This document shows, piece by piece, positions 8,054 through 19,125 of a stretch of DNA of 64,000 nucleotides. Location: positions 124,001 to 188,000 of the forward strand of contig NZ_JIBU02000004.1 in the NCBI RefSeq assembly GCF_000633595.2, written 5' to 3'. A model generated the notes under the pieces. That model made no database searches. It was given only the letters and a program-made list of their open reading frames with translations, and was not told where the DNA came from. Within the stretch, counting starts at the first letter, position 1; every line of letters begins with the position of its first letter. The position numbers were made by a program, and so were the translations under genes. This DNA comes from Clostridium drakei (GTDB lineage Bacteria > Bacillota > Clostridia > Clostridiales > Clostridiaceae).

Positions 8054-9772
8054 CTAATTTATTTTAAAATTCTCCATAATTACTGATAGCTTTTCTGCCT
8101 CTTCTGCATTTTTATCAACTTCTTGTGTTATAAGCATATTTTTATCATTTACTGCAGATACACCTTCTGCTATTTCTCCCGAAGCTTTTGCAACTTCACC
8201 TACAGAAACAGCAACTTCCTCCATACTTTTTACAATCTGATCTACAGCACTAGAAATACTTTCTGAAACTTCCGAAAAATTTTCCACTATAGATTTAACA
8301 GTACTTCCATCATTTTTATATTGTTTACTTATCTCTATTAAATTTCCATAATCCTTTAAAACATCACTTTCAATAAACACTAGAACTTCCTTAGATGAAT
8401 TAGACAGTTCTTCTACAGCAGTTAAAACCTTTTTAACATTAGTTTGTATTTCAACAACTGCGTTAGATGATTCCTCTGCAAGTTTACGCACTTCTTCTGC
8501 AACTACTGCAAATCCCTTTCCGTGTTCTCCTGCACGTGCAGCTTCTATAGCTGCATTTAATGATAATAAATTTGTTTGTTCTGCTATATCTAAAATGCTA
8601 TTAGCCATTTCTGATATATTTTTAACTACTTTAGAATCTTCTATAGCTTTTTCTAATTTATCTTTGGCATACTTATAAATTTTTTCTGCATTTTCCTTAG
8701 CCTGTGAAGAATTTTTGTTTATATCATCAGCTTTTTTTTCTATTGCAATAGCAATATTTAATCCTTCTTTAGCCTTTTCAGCTGAAACATTTACTTCTTC
8801 CTTTACTGTAGTTGCCATTGATGTTACTTCTTCTGATGATGCTGCAGACTCTTCCATCCCTGCTGATATTTGCTCTGTAGATGCTGATATACTCTGAACC
8901 TGAGAGTTTACCTCTTCAAACATTTTTACCGTTCTATTTACACTTTCAGTTGTACTTTCACTCTGATTTTTCACTTCAACTATTGTTCCTTTTAAAACCT
9001 TTACAGCATCATTTAATGCTTTAACTGTTTGACCAATCTCATCATTTGCAAGAACTTCTATCTCGAAATTAAAATCTCCCTGAGCTAATTTATTTGCTGC
9101 CTCTGATAATTCTTTCATCTGTGATTTTATACTTTTAATAATAACATATGAGAATATCACAATTAAAATTAAACATGCAATACCAATAATAATCATCAAT
9201 TGTATAACTTTTTGTGAAGAAGCATTAGCCTCTGCTCCTTGCTGTTTAGATGATTCATCTTGTAAATCTACCATACTTTGAATATTAGAAATCAAAGCAT
9301 TTTGAGGCTTTTCCATTTTATTAAACATAATCAATAATTCTTCGTTAGTTACACCAACTCTCATTCCATTTTTTATAGTATCATTAATAATTGGGATAAC
9401 ATCTTCTTTACTAGATTTCATTTTATCAAATATTTCTTTACCTTTTTGTGTAGAAAGTAGTTTTTGTAATTCATTTTGTGCATTTTCATATTGTGATAAA
9501 TTTTCGTCTATTTCCTTTTTCTTTGAAGCCATGTAATTCGTATCATTACTAACTCCAATGTCTCTAACGTCTATTGCTATTCTATTAATGTATCCCCTCA
9601 TATCAGTGGCTAATTTTACTTTTCTATTGTTTACATTAATCATTTGATATAATAATGCGTTTGATTCCTTAAGTTTAACTATAGATGCAGCTGAAATGAT
9701 AATAAGCATAACCATCATAACACCAAAACTAAATAAAAGCTTGCTTGTTAGTTTTACTTTTTTTAAATTCAT
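8054..9772 (-). CDS. Methyl-accepting chemotaxis protein
   Basis: A 572-residue transmembrane chemoreceptor. Helix 1 is at about 10-32, the 4HB-type extracytoplasmic sensor at about 35-188, helix 2 at about 190-212, HAMP to about 265, then a long coiled-coil signalling domain. The conserved hairpin tip is present ([20 protein letters not shown], then [14 protein letters not shown]). Methylation-type Glu/Gln heptads flank it. It would relay ligand signals to CheA/CheW, which are not in this window. No ligand can be assigned. Monocistronic, with a hairpin terminator after it. Confidence 0.93.
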   Translation of the reverse strand: MNLKKVKLTSKLLFSFGVMMVMLIIISAASIVKLKESNALLYQMINVNNRKVKLATDMRGYINRIAIDVRDIGVSNDTNYMASKKKEIDENLSQYENAQNELQKLLSTQKGKEIFDKMKSSKEDVIPIINDTIKNGMRVGVTNEELLIMFNKMEKPQNALISNIQSMVDLQDESSKQQGAEANASSQKVIQLMIIIGIACLILIVIFSYVIIKSIKSQMKELSEAANKLAQGDFNFEIEVLANDEIGQTVKALNDAVKVLKGTIVEVKNQSESTTESVNRTVKMFEEVNSQVQSISASTEQISAGMEESAASSEEVTSMATTVKEEVNVSAEKAKEGLNIAIAIEKKADDINKNSSQAKENAEKIYKYAKDKLEKAIEDSKVVKNISEMANSILDIAEQTNLLSLNAAIEAARAGEHGKGFAVVAEEVRKLAEESSNAVVEIQTNVKKVLTAVEELSNSSKEVLVFIESDVLKDYGNLIEISKQYKNDGSTVKSIVENFSEVSESISSAVDQIVKSMEEVAVSVGEVAKASGEIAEGVSAVNDKNMLITQEVDKNAEEAEKLSVIMENFKIN

Positions 9773-10069
9773 AACTTCACCCCTTTTATAAAAATTATAT
9801 ACATATATATCGACTGTTTATTTTGTAAATTAACATTATTTTTAAATATGTGTACTATTTCATATCAAAATTTTTTTAAAAATGTAATTTTACAAAAGTA
9901 TATTTAATAATATTACATTTTTTACTAATATGTGAAATTTATTTATATTTAATCATAATATTTCAAAAATTATGTATATTAATTTTTACTATCAATGAAT
10001 TTTATTGCAAATTTTTATATGCCATGCAATAATTACTATATAAAGCATTTATGCGGAGGTGAAATATTA
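9773..10069. other. AT-rich intergenic region between divergent genes
   Basis: About 300 bp between the chemoreceptor (minus) and the EAL-HDOD gene (plus), extremely AT-rich. It must hold both promoters. I found no conserved riboswitch sequence, including no cyclic-di-GMP aptamer signature. Confidence 0.5.
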
Positions 10070-11278
10070 ATGGACATATTTGTAGCAAGACAACCTATCT
10101 TTAACAAAAATAATAAAGTTATAGCATATGAATTACTTTTTAGAAATAGCTATGATAATAAATATACAAATGAAGATGGAGATACTGCTACTTTAAATGT
10201 AATAAATAGTTTGTATACTCTAGGAATAGATAATGTTACAAATGGAAAAAATGTTTTCATTAATTTTACTGAAAACTTATTAAATCATGACTTTATTGCA
10301 TTATTGCCTCCTAATGTTGTGACAATTGAAATATTAGAAGATGTTTATCCAAGTAAAAAAATCATATTAGAATGTAAAAAATTGAAGAAACAAGGATATA
10401 CTATTGCCCTCGATGATTTTATATTTGATGAAAAACACATCAATCTTATACAGATTGCTGATATTGTAAAAGTGGATTTCTCCATAACTAAAGGATATGA
10501 AAGAAAAGATATAATAAAAAAAGTAAACTCAAATAATATTAAGTTTCTTGCAGAAAAAGTTGAGACTATAGATGAATTTAATGAAGCAAAATCATTAGGA
10601 TATTCATATTTTCAAGGTTACTATTTTAGTAAACCTATAATACTTTCTGGAAAGGATATTCCACATGATAAACTTATTAACTTTAAGATTTTAAAAGAAT
10701 TAACTAAGGAAAACCTTGATATTGAGGGCTTAGAAAAGCTTATATTGATAGACATTTCTCTTTCCTTTAAATTATTAAGATTAGTAAACTCAACAGCATT
10801 TTCATTAAAAAACAAAGTAAACTCAATAAAACAAGCAATTTCATTGCTTGGAGAAAGAGAAATAAAAAAATGGATATATGTAGTTATAATACGTTCTCTA
10901 GCAGAAAATAAACCAAATGAATTAATAAATTGTACACTTATTAGAGCTAAATTTGCAGAATTACTATGTATTAAAATGGGCTTAAAATACAAAAGTTACA
11001 GTTCGTACATTACAGGTTTACTTTCATTTATTGATGTAATTTTAAATCAACCCATTGAAATAATAATAAAAGATCTGTGTTTATCAGTTGAAATTAAAGA
11101 TGCTCTATTAAATAAAGAAAATATATTAAGTTCAATAATTAAATTAATAACTTTTTATGAAAAAGGACTTTGGCACGAGGTGGATTTATATTCAAAAAAA
11201 TTAAATGTTAGTGATGAAGATTTATCACTATGCTATTTTGAATCCTTAAACTGGTTAAAACAACTTAATGGCTATTAA
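10070..11278 (+). CDS. EAL-HDOD domain signalling protein (YuxH/CdgJ-like)
   Basis: A 402-residue protein starting MDIFVARQPIFNKNNKVIAY; ATG 10070 has GGAGGTG upstream, unlike an in-frame ATG 75 bases earlier. Residues about 1-205 are an EAL-like domain of the YuxH type: the EAL signature reads ELL (YELLFRN), and the metal-binding/loop-6 region is altered (ALDDFIFDE in place of the DDFGTG form). QGYYFSKP closes the domain. Residues about 210-400 form an HDOD domain (LEKLILIDISLSFKLLRLVN). Such proteins usually bind partners or cyclic-di-GMP rather than hydrolyse it. It is next to a chemoreceptor, suggesting a role in motility or surface behaviour. Confidence 0.87.
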   Translation: MDIFVARQPIFNKNNKVIAYELLFRNSYDNKYTNEDGDTATLNVINSLYTLGIDNVTNGKNVFINFTENLLNHDFIALLPPNVVTIEILEDVYPSKKIILECKKLKKQGYTIALDDFIFDEKHINLIQIADIVKVDFSITKGYERKDIIKKVNSNNIKFLAEKVETIDEFNEAKSLGYSYFQGYYFSKPIILSGKDIPHDKLINFKILKELTKENLDIEGLEKLILIDISLSFKLLRLVNSTAFSLKNKVNSIKQAISLLGEREIKKWIYVVIIRSLAENKPNELINCTLIRAKFAELLCIKMGLKYKSYSSYITGLLSFIDVILNQPIEIIIKDLCLSVEIKDALLNKENILSSIIKLITFYEKGLWHEVDLYSKKLNVSDEDLSLCYFESLNWLKQLNGY

Positions 11279-11294
11279 GTTTTACCTTATAGCC
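11270..11294 (+). terminator. Terminator of EAL-HDOD gene
   Basis: The stem GGCTATTAAG / CTTATAGCC (one bulged T) starts inside the last codons of the gene and is followed by ACTATTTTTACTTTT. Confidence 0.7.
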
Positions 11295-11317
11295 ACTATT
11301 TTTACTTTTATTCTTTT

Positions 11318-12274
11318 TTAACCACCTATTTGATACATCATTTTTAAACTATGACTTTTATTATCACATTCTAAATGGTGTTGTGAAGGTTTATTATATA
11401 TAATGTCTTTTAAAACTGAAGTGAGTAAACCTTCATTATCTAAATATTCTCTTATATTTATTTCTTTAGCTGAATGAAGACAAGGCTTAATTGTTCCCAT
11501 AGATGTAAGCCTTATTCTATTACAATTACTACAAAACTTACAACTTAATGGACTAATAAATCCTACTTTACCTTTTGAATCAACAAGCTTGTACATAGAT
11601 GCAGTACTTCTTTTATCAGATTCTAAAGGTATAAGCTCTGGAAACTCATTTAAAACCTCTTCTGAAGACATAAATCCATTTTTATAAAGCTTTTCACCTT
11701 CTCCTATAGGCATAAGTTCTATAAATCTTATTTCTACAGGTATTTCCCTAGTAAGATCTATAAAACTTTTTATTTCATCATCATTTATACCTTTTATAAG
11801 TACTGTATTAACTTTTACTTTAATACCCAGATTTATGCATTTTTCTATTGCTTTTAATACTTTATTTAAATCTCCACCCCTAGTTATATAACTAAACTTA
11901 TCTTCTTTTAAAGTATCTAAACTTATATTTACTCTCTTAAGGCCTGCTTCTTTTAACTCATCAGCTAAATCATATAAAAGTATTCCATTAGTAGTTATAG
12001 CTATATCCTTAATTTGTTGTATTTTAGAAGTTTCACTTATTAATGAACTTATATTTTTTAATATTAAAGGTTCTCCACCTGTATACCTTATTTTTTTTAT
12101 TCCAAGAGGAACTGCTACTCTTATAATCTTTAAAACTTCTTCAAATCTAATGACATCTTCATGACATTTTTTAAGTACACCCTGTTCAGGCATACAATAT
12201 ATGCATCTTAAATTACATCTATCTGTAAGGGAAATTCTAAGGTAGTCTATATTTCTTCCATAGTTATCAATCAT
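11318..12274 (-). CDS. moaA: GTP 3',8-cyclase MoaA (molybdenum cofactor synthesis)
   Basis: A 318-residue radical-SAM enzyme. The N-terminal cluster motif CNLRCIYC (Cys20, 24, 27) binds the SAM [4Fe-4S]; the C-terminal motif [12 protein letters not shown] plus a later Cys (KPCLHS) is the second cluster that binds GTP. GGEPL and the C-terminal GlyGly (QIGG), needed for catalysis in MoaA, are present. It catalyses the first step from GTP towards cyclic pyranopterin monophosphate. It stands alone: no moaC, moaE or mogA is adjacent. Divergent from the 12529 gene. Confidence 0.93.
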   Translation of the reverse strand: MIDNYGRNIDYLRISLTDRCNLRCIYCMPEQGVLKKCHEDVIRFEEVLKIIRVAVPLGIKKIRYTGGEPLILKNISSLISETSKIQQIKDIAITTNGILLYDLADELKEAGLKRVNISLDTLKEDKFSYITRGGDLNKVLKAIEKCINLGIKVKVNTVLIKGINDDEIKSFIDLTREIPVEIRFIELMPIGEGEKLYKNGFMSSEEVLNEFPELIPLESDKRSTASMYKLVDSKGKVGFISPLSCKFCSNCNRIRLTSMGTIKPCLHSAKEINIREYLDNEGLLTSVLKDIIYNKPSQHHLECDNKSHSLKMMYQIGG

Positions 12275-12528
12275 TTTATACCCACCTTTAATTATAAATA
12301 TTAGTATATATTCTCGTGTTACTTAATATCATATAACGCTTTTAAATATTATTCAACACAATTTATATTTTTTTAATGGTTTCAGCATGAAATATTTTAA
12401 ATTTTTCAAAAATTTCTTCATTTTCCAAAATAATATCTATATAAGAAATATTTTTATTAGCTTTAGCATTTCTTCTTATAATGTTATAATTACTTTAAAA
12501 TTATAATTACTTAAGAGGTGGTACAATA

Positions 12529-13677
12529 ATGAATTCTGTATATTTTGATAATGCCGCAACAAGTTTTCCTAAAGCACCAGGAGTTGCTGAAAGTATGGTA
12601 AATTATATAACAAATATAGGCTGTAATGTAAATAGAGGTGCTTATGCCTCTGCTCTTCAAGCTCAACGAGTACTTTTTGATACTCGTAATTTAATCTGTT
12701 CTTTTTTTAACTTTGATACTCCTGAAAATGTTGTCTTTACAAAAAACATTACTGAAAGTTTAAATATTTTAATTAAAGGTTTACTAAAACCTGGTGATCA
12801 TGTACTAGTATCTTCTATGGAACATAATGCTGTTATGCGTCCTCTAACCTCTATGGAAAAATCTTCTGTAGAATTTTCCAGGATTCCTTGTAATATTGAT
12901 GGTACACTTAATTTAGAAGATCTTGAAAAATACTTAAAACCAAATACAAAAGCTGTTATTATGACTCACGCTTCTAATGTATGTGGTACTATTTTACCTC
13001 TCATACAAGTTGGAGAATTCTGTAAGAAACATAATTTATACTTTTTAATTGATAGTGCTCAAACTGCAGGATTTTTAGATTTAGACTTTAAAGCCTTAAA
13101 TGCAAACGCTATAGCGTTTACTGGTCATAAGGCACTTCTTGGACCTCAAGGTATGGGAGGCTTTATAATAGATACAAATCTTGTACCACTAGTTGATCCA
13201 TTTATAGAAGGTGGTACTGGAAGTGTTTCGTCTTCAGAAAAACAGCCTGATTATATGCCAGATAAATATGAAGCTGGTACTATGAACATTCCTGGAGTAT
13301 TTGGATTAAATGCCTCACTAAATTATTTAAAGGACATAGGTCTTAAAACTATAAGAGAAAAAGAACTTCATCTTACAGAACTTTTTATAAATAAGATTAA
13401 AAACATGGACAATGTAAGATTGGTAGGCTTAAATGGAATAGATAATAGAACTGCTGTTGTATCTCTTGATTTTACAAACAGCGATAATGCGGAAGTTTCA
13501 TTTAAACTATCAAGTGAATACTCAATACTTAACAGATGTGGCCTTCATTGCGCTCCATCAGCACATAAAACCCTTAACACTTATCCTCAAGGTACTGTTC
13601 GCTTGAGCTTCAGTCATACTAACACAGAAGAAGAAATTAATTATGCTATAGATTGCATTTACAAATGTATCAAATAA
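12529..13677 (+). CDS. Class V aminotransferase, cysteine desulfurase-like
   Basis: A 382-residue PLP enzyme starting MNSVYFDNAATSFPKAPGV, the start typical of the cysteine-desulfurase family. The PLP Lys201 sits in FTGHKALLGPQGMGG, Asp175 in LIDSAQTAG, and His99 in SSMEHNAVMRP. A C-terminal RCGLHCAPSAHKTL holds the Cys that can carry the persulfide. It fits the NifS-like subgroup common in clostridia, acting on cysteine or possibly selenocysteine; the precise substrate is open. AAGAGGTGG precedes the ATG. No IscU partner is adjacent. Confidence 0.85.
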   Translation: MNSVYFDNAATSFPKAPGVAESMVNYITNIGCNVNRGAYASALQAQRVLFDTRNLICSFFNFDTPENVVFTKNITESLNILIKGLLKPGDHVLVSSMEHNAVMRPLTSMEKSSVEFSRIPCNIDGTLNLEDLEKYLKPNTKAVIMTHASNVCGTILPLIQVGEFCKKHNLYFLIDSAQTAGFLDLDFKALNANAIAFTGHKALLGPQGMGGFIIDTNLVPLVDPFIEGGTGSVSSSEKQPDYMPDKYEAGTMNIPGVFGLNASLNYLKDIGLKTIREKELHLTELFINKIKNMDNVRLVGLNGIDNRTAVVSLDFTNSDNAEVSFKLSSEYSILNRCGLHCAPSAHKTLNTYPQGTVRLSFSHTNTEEEINYAIDCIYKCIK

Positions 13678-13680
13678 TTA

Positions 13681-13776
13681 TGTGACACAACCTTTTCAGA
13701 GGACAGTTAAGGAGGAAAACTCACCTTCATTGTCCTCTGTCCTCTGTCAAATGTCCTCTAAAAAAGTTGTGTCGCA
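13681..13776. repeat. Long inverted repeat with internal TGTCCTC heptads
   Basis: Arms 13681-13705 and 13752-13776 match at 22 of 25 positions as inverted repeats. Between and into the right arm are tandem heptads TGTCCTC, TGTCCTC, TGTCAAA, TGTCCTC (13731-13758). It starts 3 bases after the desulfurase-like gene and could act as its terminator. It looks like a clostridial intergenic heptamer repeat. Confidence 0.6.
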
Positions 13777-13845
13777 TTATGTTATATTAAGTGAAAATTT
13801 TATATGTGTAAAAGTTAGGTATTTACTGTATAAAAAATAAGTTTA

Positions 13846-14883
13846 CTATATTGTAGTAAATTTATATTTAATATAATATTCCTCTTGCTTATTTGGTGAC
13901 AATACTATATCTCCAAAGTTTTCATGATGTATTGAATCAGGTAATGTTTGAGCTTCTAGAGCTACTCCAAATTCAGGCGCTACTTTCTTATTTTGAACCT
14001 TCCAAATCTGATCTACAACATTAAGAGTATAAACTACTAATCCATTACGATTTGACTCAATATCAAGACGTCTACCTGTGTCATGATTAATTAAAGTTGC
14101 TATATTTCCACTATTATCTACCTTAAAAGGATGATCAATTCCACTTATTTTAAAATGTTTTTTTACATCTTTAATTGCCTGTGATAAATCTTTCTGTTTT
14201 CTAAAATCTAATGGTGTTTCAGATACATCATTTAATTTGCCAGTTGGTACTAAATCATCAGCAAGTTCAGTATAGTTATCTGCATTAATTTGTAATGTAT
14301 GTCCTGATAACAATTTGCTAAAATCATTATTTAAATTAAAATATGAATGAATTGTAGGATTAAAAAGTGTATAATCATCAGATATACCTTTAAAAGTAAT
14401 TAGAACTTCATCATTATCATTAAGTGTATATATTATTTTCACCTTCAAATTTGCTGGAAAACCATCTTCTTCAGCTGTAATTGTTCTATAAAAAATTATA
14501 CTGTTATCATCTTTAGATTCTACTACTTCGCTATTCCATATTAATGTATCGAAACCATTTTCTCCACCATGTAGTGTATTTTCTCCCTCATTAGTTGGAA
14601 CCTTATATAAAGTATCTTTAATTTGAAATTTGCCTTTAGCTATACGACCACCAACTCTTCCTATGGCTGCCCCTAGAAACATACTTCTATCTTTTAAATA
14701 ACTATCTAAATTATCAAAACCTAATAAAACATTTGATAAGTTTTCTTGTTTGTCTTTTACAAAAATTTCTGTTAATTTAGCTCCATAGGAAATACAAGAA
14801 ACTTTCATTCCATTACTATTTGTCATTGTATACTTTCTAATTTCCTTTTCTCCAATATGTCCAAATAGTTCACTTTGAACCAT
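13846..14883 (-). CDS. galM: Aldose 1-epimerase (mutarotase)
   Basis: A 345-residue GalM-family enzyme that interconverts alpha and beta anomers of aldoses such as arabinose or galactose. HGGENGFD and HSYFNLNND carry the two catalytic-site histidines; FGVALEAQTLPDS holds the general-base Glu. I prefer ATG at 14883 over ATG 14892: the GAGGGG ribosome site touches the first ATG but is 9 bases from the second. It follows phosphoketolase but behind a strong terminator, so it probably has its own promoter. Position in the pentose block suggests mutarotation of incoming arabinose. Confidence 0.9.
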   Translation of the reverse strand: MVQSELFGHIGEKEIRKYTMTNSNGMKVSCISYGAKLTEIFVKDKQENLSNVLLGFDNLDSYLKDRSMFLGAAIGRVGGRIAKGKFQIKDTLYKVPTNEGENTLHGGENGFDTLIWNSEVVESKDDNSIIFYRTITAEEDGFPANLKVKIIYTLNDNDEVLITFKGISDDYTLFNPTIHSYFNLNNDFSKLLSGHTLQINADNYTELADDLVPTGKLNDVSETPLDFRKQKDLSQAIKDVKKHFKISGIDHPFKVDNSGNIATLINHDTGRRLDIESNRNGLVVYTLNVVDQIWKVQNKKVAPEFGVALEAQTLPDSIHHENFGDIVLSPNKQEEYYIKYKFTTI

Positions 14884-14919
14884 GTTACTCATCCCCTCAT
14901 ATCATATTTTTACAAAAAC

Positions 14920-14955
14920 GGAACTATTATACTAATTTCTTAGTATAATAGTTCC
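14920..14955 (-). terminator. Terminator after phosphoketolase
   Basis: Perfect 16-bp stem GGAACTATTATACTAA / TTAGTATAATAGTTCC with a 4-nt loop, followed on the minus strand by GTTTTTGT. It lies between the phosphoketolase and galM genes. Confidence 0.9.
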
Positions 14956-14985
14956 TATTTTATCATTATAATAATCCGTTAGCAA

Positions 14986-17379
14986 TTACACATGCCACTG
15001 CCATTTAGCAACTTCAGGAAGATCTTCACCAAAGTCACGAATGTATTTATTATGTTCAACTATTTTGTCGTTCATTAATTGAACAAGGTGTGCACCACGA
15101 TTTCCAAGTTGAGGTAAATTTTGTACTACATCTTTTACAAGATTAAATCTGTCTAATTTATTCTGAACACGCATATCAAATGGAGTCGTAATTGTACCCT
15201 CTTCTTGATAACCATGAACATGTAAGTTATGATTAGCACGATGATAAGTTAATTGATTAACTAAATGAGCATATCCATGGAAAGCAAATATAATTGGCTT
15301 ATCTGTTGTAAACAATGTATTATAATCTTCTTCACTTAATCCATGAGGATGTTCATTTTCAGGCATTAGTTTCATCATATCTACTACATTTACAAAACGA
15401 ATTTTAAGCTCTGGTAAATGTTCACGTAAAATTGTAACTGCTGCTAATCCTTCTAAAGTTGGAGTATCACCACAAGTACCTATAACTACATCAGGTTCTT
15501 GTCCCTGGTCATTACTTGCAAAGTCCCAAATACTAGCACCCTGTTCTACATGCTTAACAGCTTGTTCCATAGTTAACCATTGTTGTCTTGGGTGTTTTGA
15601 TGTAACTAATACATTGATTTTATGTTTAATATGAAGACAATGATCAAAAACAGCAAGTAAAGTATTAGCATCAGCTGGTAAATAAGCTCTGACTATTTCT
15701 GGTTTCTTATCTACTATATGACCAAGTAAACCTGGATCCTGGTGTGTATAGCCATTATGATCCTGCTGCCATACATTAGATGTAGCTATTAAATTTAAAG
15801 AAGCTATATCTTTTCTCCAAGGAAGTTCTGAAGTTACTTTTAACCACTTTCCATGTTGAGTGATCATAGAATCTACAATACGAAGGAAAGCTTCATAGCT
15901 TGAAAAGAAACCATGACGTCCAGTTAATAAGTATCCTTCTAACCAACCTTCACATAAATGTTCACTAAGCATTGAATCTACAATTCTTCCATCATGAGCT
16001 AAGAATTCATCATTTGGTTCATTTATTTCTGGTAACCATTGACGTTTAGTTCCTTCAAATAATGCCCATAAACGGTTGGACATAGTTTCATCTGGTCCAA
16101 AGATACGGAAGTTACGATTTTCTTCGTTTAATTTAACTACATCACGTAGATATTTTGCAAGTTCAATCATATCCTGTGAAGTAGTAGCTCCTGGAGTAGG
16201 TACATCTACAGCATAATCACGAAAATCAGGAGTACGAAGTTCCTTTAATAATAAACCACCATTTGTATGTGGATTTGATGCCATTCTTTTATTTCCCTTT
16301 GGAGTTAATTCTTGAAGTTCAGGAACTAATCTACCATTTTCATCAAATAATTCTTCTGGTTTATAGCTCTTTAACCATTTTACCAAATCATCTAAATGTT
16401 CTGTGTGACAACGGTCTACTGGAAGAGGTACCTGGTGCGCACGGAAAGAACCTTCATTTGGAACTCCATCAACCATTTTAGGACCTGTCCATCCCTTTGG
16501 AGTACGTAAAACAATCATTGGCCACTTAGGACGAGCAGCATCATTATTTTTACGAGCATTTTCTTGGATTCTAAGAATTTCTTCAGTTACTATATCAAGT
16601 GTATTAGCCATTAATTCATGCATAGTTTTAGGATCTTCGCCTTCCACAAAATAAGGCTTCCATCCATTTCCTTCAAAGAACTTTTTTAATTCTTCATTAG
16701 GAATACGTGATAATATAGTAGGATTACTAATTTTGTAACCATTCAAATGTAATATTGGAAGTACTGCACCATCTGTAATAGGATTTAAAAATTTATTTGC
16801 CTGCCATGAAGTAGCAAGTGGACCAGTTTCAGATTCACCATCACCAACAACACAAGCAGTAATTAAACTAGGATTATCAAAAACTGCACCAAATGAGTGA
16901 GCTAAAGAATAACCTAATTCTCCACCTTCATGTATAGAACCAGGAGTTTCAGGTGCCATATGGCTAGAAATTCCGCCTGGGAAAGAAAATTGTTTGCATA
17001 GTTTCTTTAAACCAGGAATATCACGAGCAACATTTGGGTAAACTTCACTGTAAGTTCCATCTAAATAAGCATTGGATACCATAACTTGACCACCATGTCC
17101 TGGTCCAGAAACATAAATCATGTCTAAATCATACTTTTTTATAACTCTATTTAAATGAGCATAAATAAAGTTTTGTCCAGGAATAGTTCCCCAATGTCCA
17201 ACTACTTTTCCTTTTAAATGTTCAGGCTTTAAAGGTTCTTTAAGTAAAGGATTGTCTAATAAATATAATTGTGCTGCAGATAAATAATTAGCAGCACGCC
17301 AATAAGCATCCACTTTTTTTAAGTATTCTGGTGTAATATTTCCTTCACCTGTATGTTCTTTTGTTGTTATAACTTTCAT
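14986..17379 (-). CDS. xfp: Xylulose-5-phosphate/fructose-6-phosphate phosphoketolase
   Basis: A 797-residue thiamine-diphosphate enzyme of normal family length. It cleaves xylulose 5-phosphate with phosphate to acetyl phosphate and glyceraldehyde 3-phosphate. Seen: [11 protein letters not shown] near the start, [41 protein letters not shown] (ThDP/Mg site) and [15 protein letters not shown] 17379 has GGAGGAATATT before it; an in-frame ATG 69 bases upstream lacks a site. AraR-like palindromes upstream (17497-17545) and its place next to araA/araD imply that arabinose is routed through the phosphoketolase pathway, as known for a homologue (CAC1343) in C. acetobutylicum. Confidence 0.95.
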   Translation of the reverse strand: MKVITTKEHTGEGNITPEYLKKVDAYWRAANYLSAAQLYLLDNPLLKEPLKPEHLKGKVVGHWGTIPGQNFIYAHLNRVIKKYDLDMIYVSGPGHGGQVMVSNAYLDGTYSEVYPNVARDIPGLKKLCKQFSFPGGISSHMAPETPGSIHEGGELGYSLAHSFGAVFDNPSLITACVVGDGESETGPLATSWQANKFLNPITDGAVLPILHLNGYKISNPTILSRIPNEELKKFFEGNGWKPYFVEGEDPKTMHELMANTLDIVTEEILRIQENARKNNDAARPKWPMIVLRTPKGWTGPKMVDGVPNEGSFRAHQVPLPVDRCHTEHLDDLVKWLKSYKPEELFDENGRLVPELQELTPKGNKRMASNPHTNGGLLLKELRTPDFRDYAVDVPTPGATTSQDMIELAKYLRDVVKLNEENRNFRIFGPDETMSNRLWALFEGTKRQWLPEINEPNDEFLAHDGRIVDSMLSEHLCEGWLEGYLLTGRHGFFSSYEAFLRIVDSMITQHGKWLKVTSELPWRKDIASLNLIATSNVWQQDHNGYTHQDPGLLGHIVDKKPEIVRAYLPADANTLLAVFDHCLHIKHKINVLVTSKHPRQQWLTMEQAVKHVEQGASIWDFASNDQGQEPDVVIGTCGDTPTLEGLAAVTILREHLPELKIRFVNVVDMMKLMPENEHPHGLSEEDYNTLFTTDKPIIFAFHGYAHLVNQLTYHRANHNLHVHGYQEEGTITTPFDMRVQNKLDRFNLVKDVVQNLPQLGNRGAHLVQLMNDKIVEHNKYIRDFGEDLPEVAKWQWHV

Positions 17380-17496
17380 AATATTCCTCCTGATTTGTAA
17401 TTTTTTCATTGTGAAATCATCTGATGTCATATTTAACAAGTGTTTCATTTTTGTTAATTGTAATTCAACATTTTATTATGTATTATGAACGCTTTA

Positions 17497-17545
17497 TTTT
17501 ATACGCATATATTTAAAATTTTAAATTATTTATACGTACAAATTA
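17497..17545 (-). promoter_or_regulatory. AraR-like operators upstream of xfp
   Basis: TTTATACGTACAAATTA (17529-17545) is an imperfect palindrome centred on ACGT, and TTTTATACGCATATATTT (17497-17514) is a weaker second copy. They lie 118-166 bp upstream of the xfp ATG. They match the ACGT-centred palindromes before araD and araB. Confidence 0.6.
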
Positions 17546-17555
17546 GAATATTTTT

Positions 17556-17600
17556 TTGACAACTATGGATCCATTACAAATTCCATAGTTGTCATTTTTT
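17556..17600 (+). terminator. Hairpin plus T-run on the plus strand between araA and xfp
   Basis: Arms TTGACAACTATGGA and TCCATAGTTGTCA enclose a 12-nt loop and are followed by TTTTTT only on the plus strand. On the minus strand, used by araA and xfp, the hairpin is followed by A residues, so it is not a standard terminator for araA. The structure is clear; the role is not. Confidence 0.5.
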
Positions 17601-17639
17601 CTTAAAGTATAATAAGCATTACTATTAGCTATTAAATAA

Positions 17640-19106
17640 TTATCTTGAAACTTCTTTAATAAGGTCTCTTAAATTAGTGTTTTTATCTATTATAATTGTT
17701 TCCAATCCAACCATACGAGCCCAATCATAAACTTGTTCACAAGTTAAAGCTAAAGTAAGAACAGTATGATGTCCGCCGCCAGCATAAATCCAAGCTTTAA
17801 CAGCATCTGCAAAGTTTGGCTGTGGCTGCCATACCATCTTAGCTACAGGTAAATTAGGTGTATCTTCAGCAGCTTTAACAGCAGTTACTTCATTAATAAG
17901 CATGCGATAGTGTGTTCCAAGATCAAGCATAGATATAGTGATACCTTCTCCAGTTGTTCCATTAAATATTAAACGTGCAGGATCTTCTTTTCCACCAATA
18001 CCTAATGGTTTAACAACAACTCTAGGTTTGTCTGCTGCAAGAGTAGGATCTACTTCTAACATATGAGCACCTAAAATTGTTTCGCTGCCAGAATTTAATT
18101 CATAAGTATAGTCTTCCATAAATCCAGTTTTTTCATTCTTAGTCATGATTTTAATTAAACGGCTTAATGCAGCAGTTTTCCAATCACCTTCACCTGCAAA
18201 ACCATAACCTTCAGCATTTAAACGTTGAACTGCAAGTCCAGGTAATTGTTTCATTCCATATAAATCTTCAAAGTTTGTAGTAAATGCAGTATATCCACCA
18301 GCATTTAAGAAATTACGTAAAGCAATTTCCATTTTTATTTGTTCTTTTACTTGCTTTTCATAGAATTCAGGGGCATTCTCACCTGGTTCCATTATATAAA
18401 GCTTCTTAAATTCTTCATAAGTATCATTAATTTGTTTTTCTGAAACTTTGTTCATTTCAGCAACTAAATCACCAATACCAAAGTAATCAACTGTCCATCC
18501 AAATTGAATTTGAGCTTCTATTTTATCTCCTTCAGTAACAGCAACATTACGCATATTATCACCAAAACGTGCAACTTTAATATCTTGGCTCAAAATGTAA
18601 CCTACAGCTACCTGCATCCATTCAGCAATTTGCTTTTGAACGTCATCTTTCTTCCAGTAACCTACAACTACTTTATTGTGTTTGTTTAATCTAGCATTGA
18701 TGAATCCATATTCTCTATCACCATGAGCACTTTGATGTAAGTTCATATAGTCCATATCTATTGTTTTCCAAGGAATGTTCTCATTAAATTGAGTTGCTAA
18801 ATGTAATAAAGGTTTTTGTAATAATTTCGTTCCGGCAATCCACATTTTAGCAGGTGAAAAAGTATGCATCCATGTTATAACACCAGCTACTTCATCTTTG
18901 TAGTTTACTTCTTTCATAATACTTGTAATTTTATCAGCAGATGTTGCTAAAGCTTTAAATACAATAGGATATGGTAATTTTCCGCTTGCATTTAAACATT
19001 TTATAATTTCTTCAGAATTCTTTTTAACCTGAGCTAATGCTTCTTCTCCGTATAAATGTTGACTTCCTACTACAAACCAAAATTCTAATTTTTTATTTTT
19101 TAACAT
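17640..19106 (-). CDS. araA: L-arabinose isomerase
   Basis: A 488-residue enzyme converting L-arabinose to L-ribulose. Start region [20 protein letters not shown] is diagnostic. Metal/catalytic residues of the family are in [17 protein letters not shown] (Glu), [16 protein letters not shown] (Glu, His) and [12 protein letters not shown] (His). ATG 19106 is chosen because AGAGGG lies nine bases upstream; in-frame ATGs further up overlap araD or touch the ribosome site. It lies 19 bp after araD and is co-transcribed with it. Confidence 0.96.
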   Translation of the reverse strand: MLKNKKLEFWFVVGSQHLYGEEALAQVKKNSEEIIKCLNASGKLPYPIVFKALATSADKITSIMKEVNYKDEVAGVITWMHTFSPAKMWIAGTKLLQKPLLHLATQFNENIPWKTIDMDYMNLHQSAHGDREYGFINARLNKHNKVVVGYWKKDDVQKQIAEWMQVAVGYILSQDIKVARFGDNMRNVAVTEGDKIEAQIQFGWTVDYFGIGDLVAEMNKVSEKQINDTYEEFKKLYIMEPGENAPEFYEKQVKEQIKMEIALRNFLNAGGYTAFTTNFEDLYGMKQLPGLAVQRLNAEGYGFAGEGDWKTAALSRLIKIMTKNEKTGFMEDYTYELNSGSETILGAHMLEVDPTLAADKPRVVVKPLGIGGKEDPARLIFNGTTGEGITISMLDLGTHYRMLINEVTAVKAAEDTPNLPVAKMVWQPQPNFADAVKAWIYAGGGHHTVLTLALTCEQVYDWARMVGLETIIIDKNTNLRDLIKEVSR

Positions 19107-19125
19107 CTTAATCATCCCTCTTTTT

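Noticed and set aside
9773-10069. Cyclic-di-GMP riboswitch between the chemoreceptor and EAL-HDOD genes
   Set aside because: No conserved aptamer sequences found on either strand; region is simply AT-rich.
12275-12528. Molybdenum-cofactor riboswitch before moaA
   Set aside because: No matching conserved structure is visible in the short AT-rich leader.
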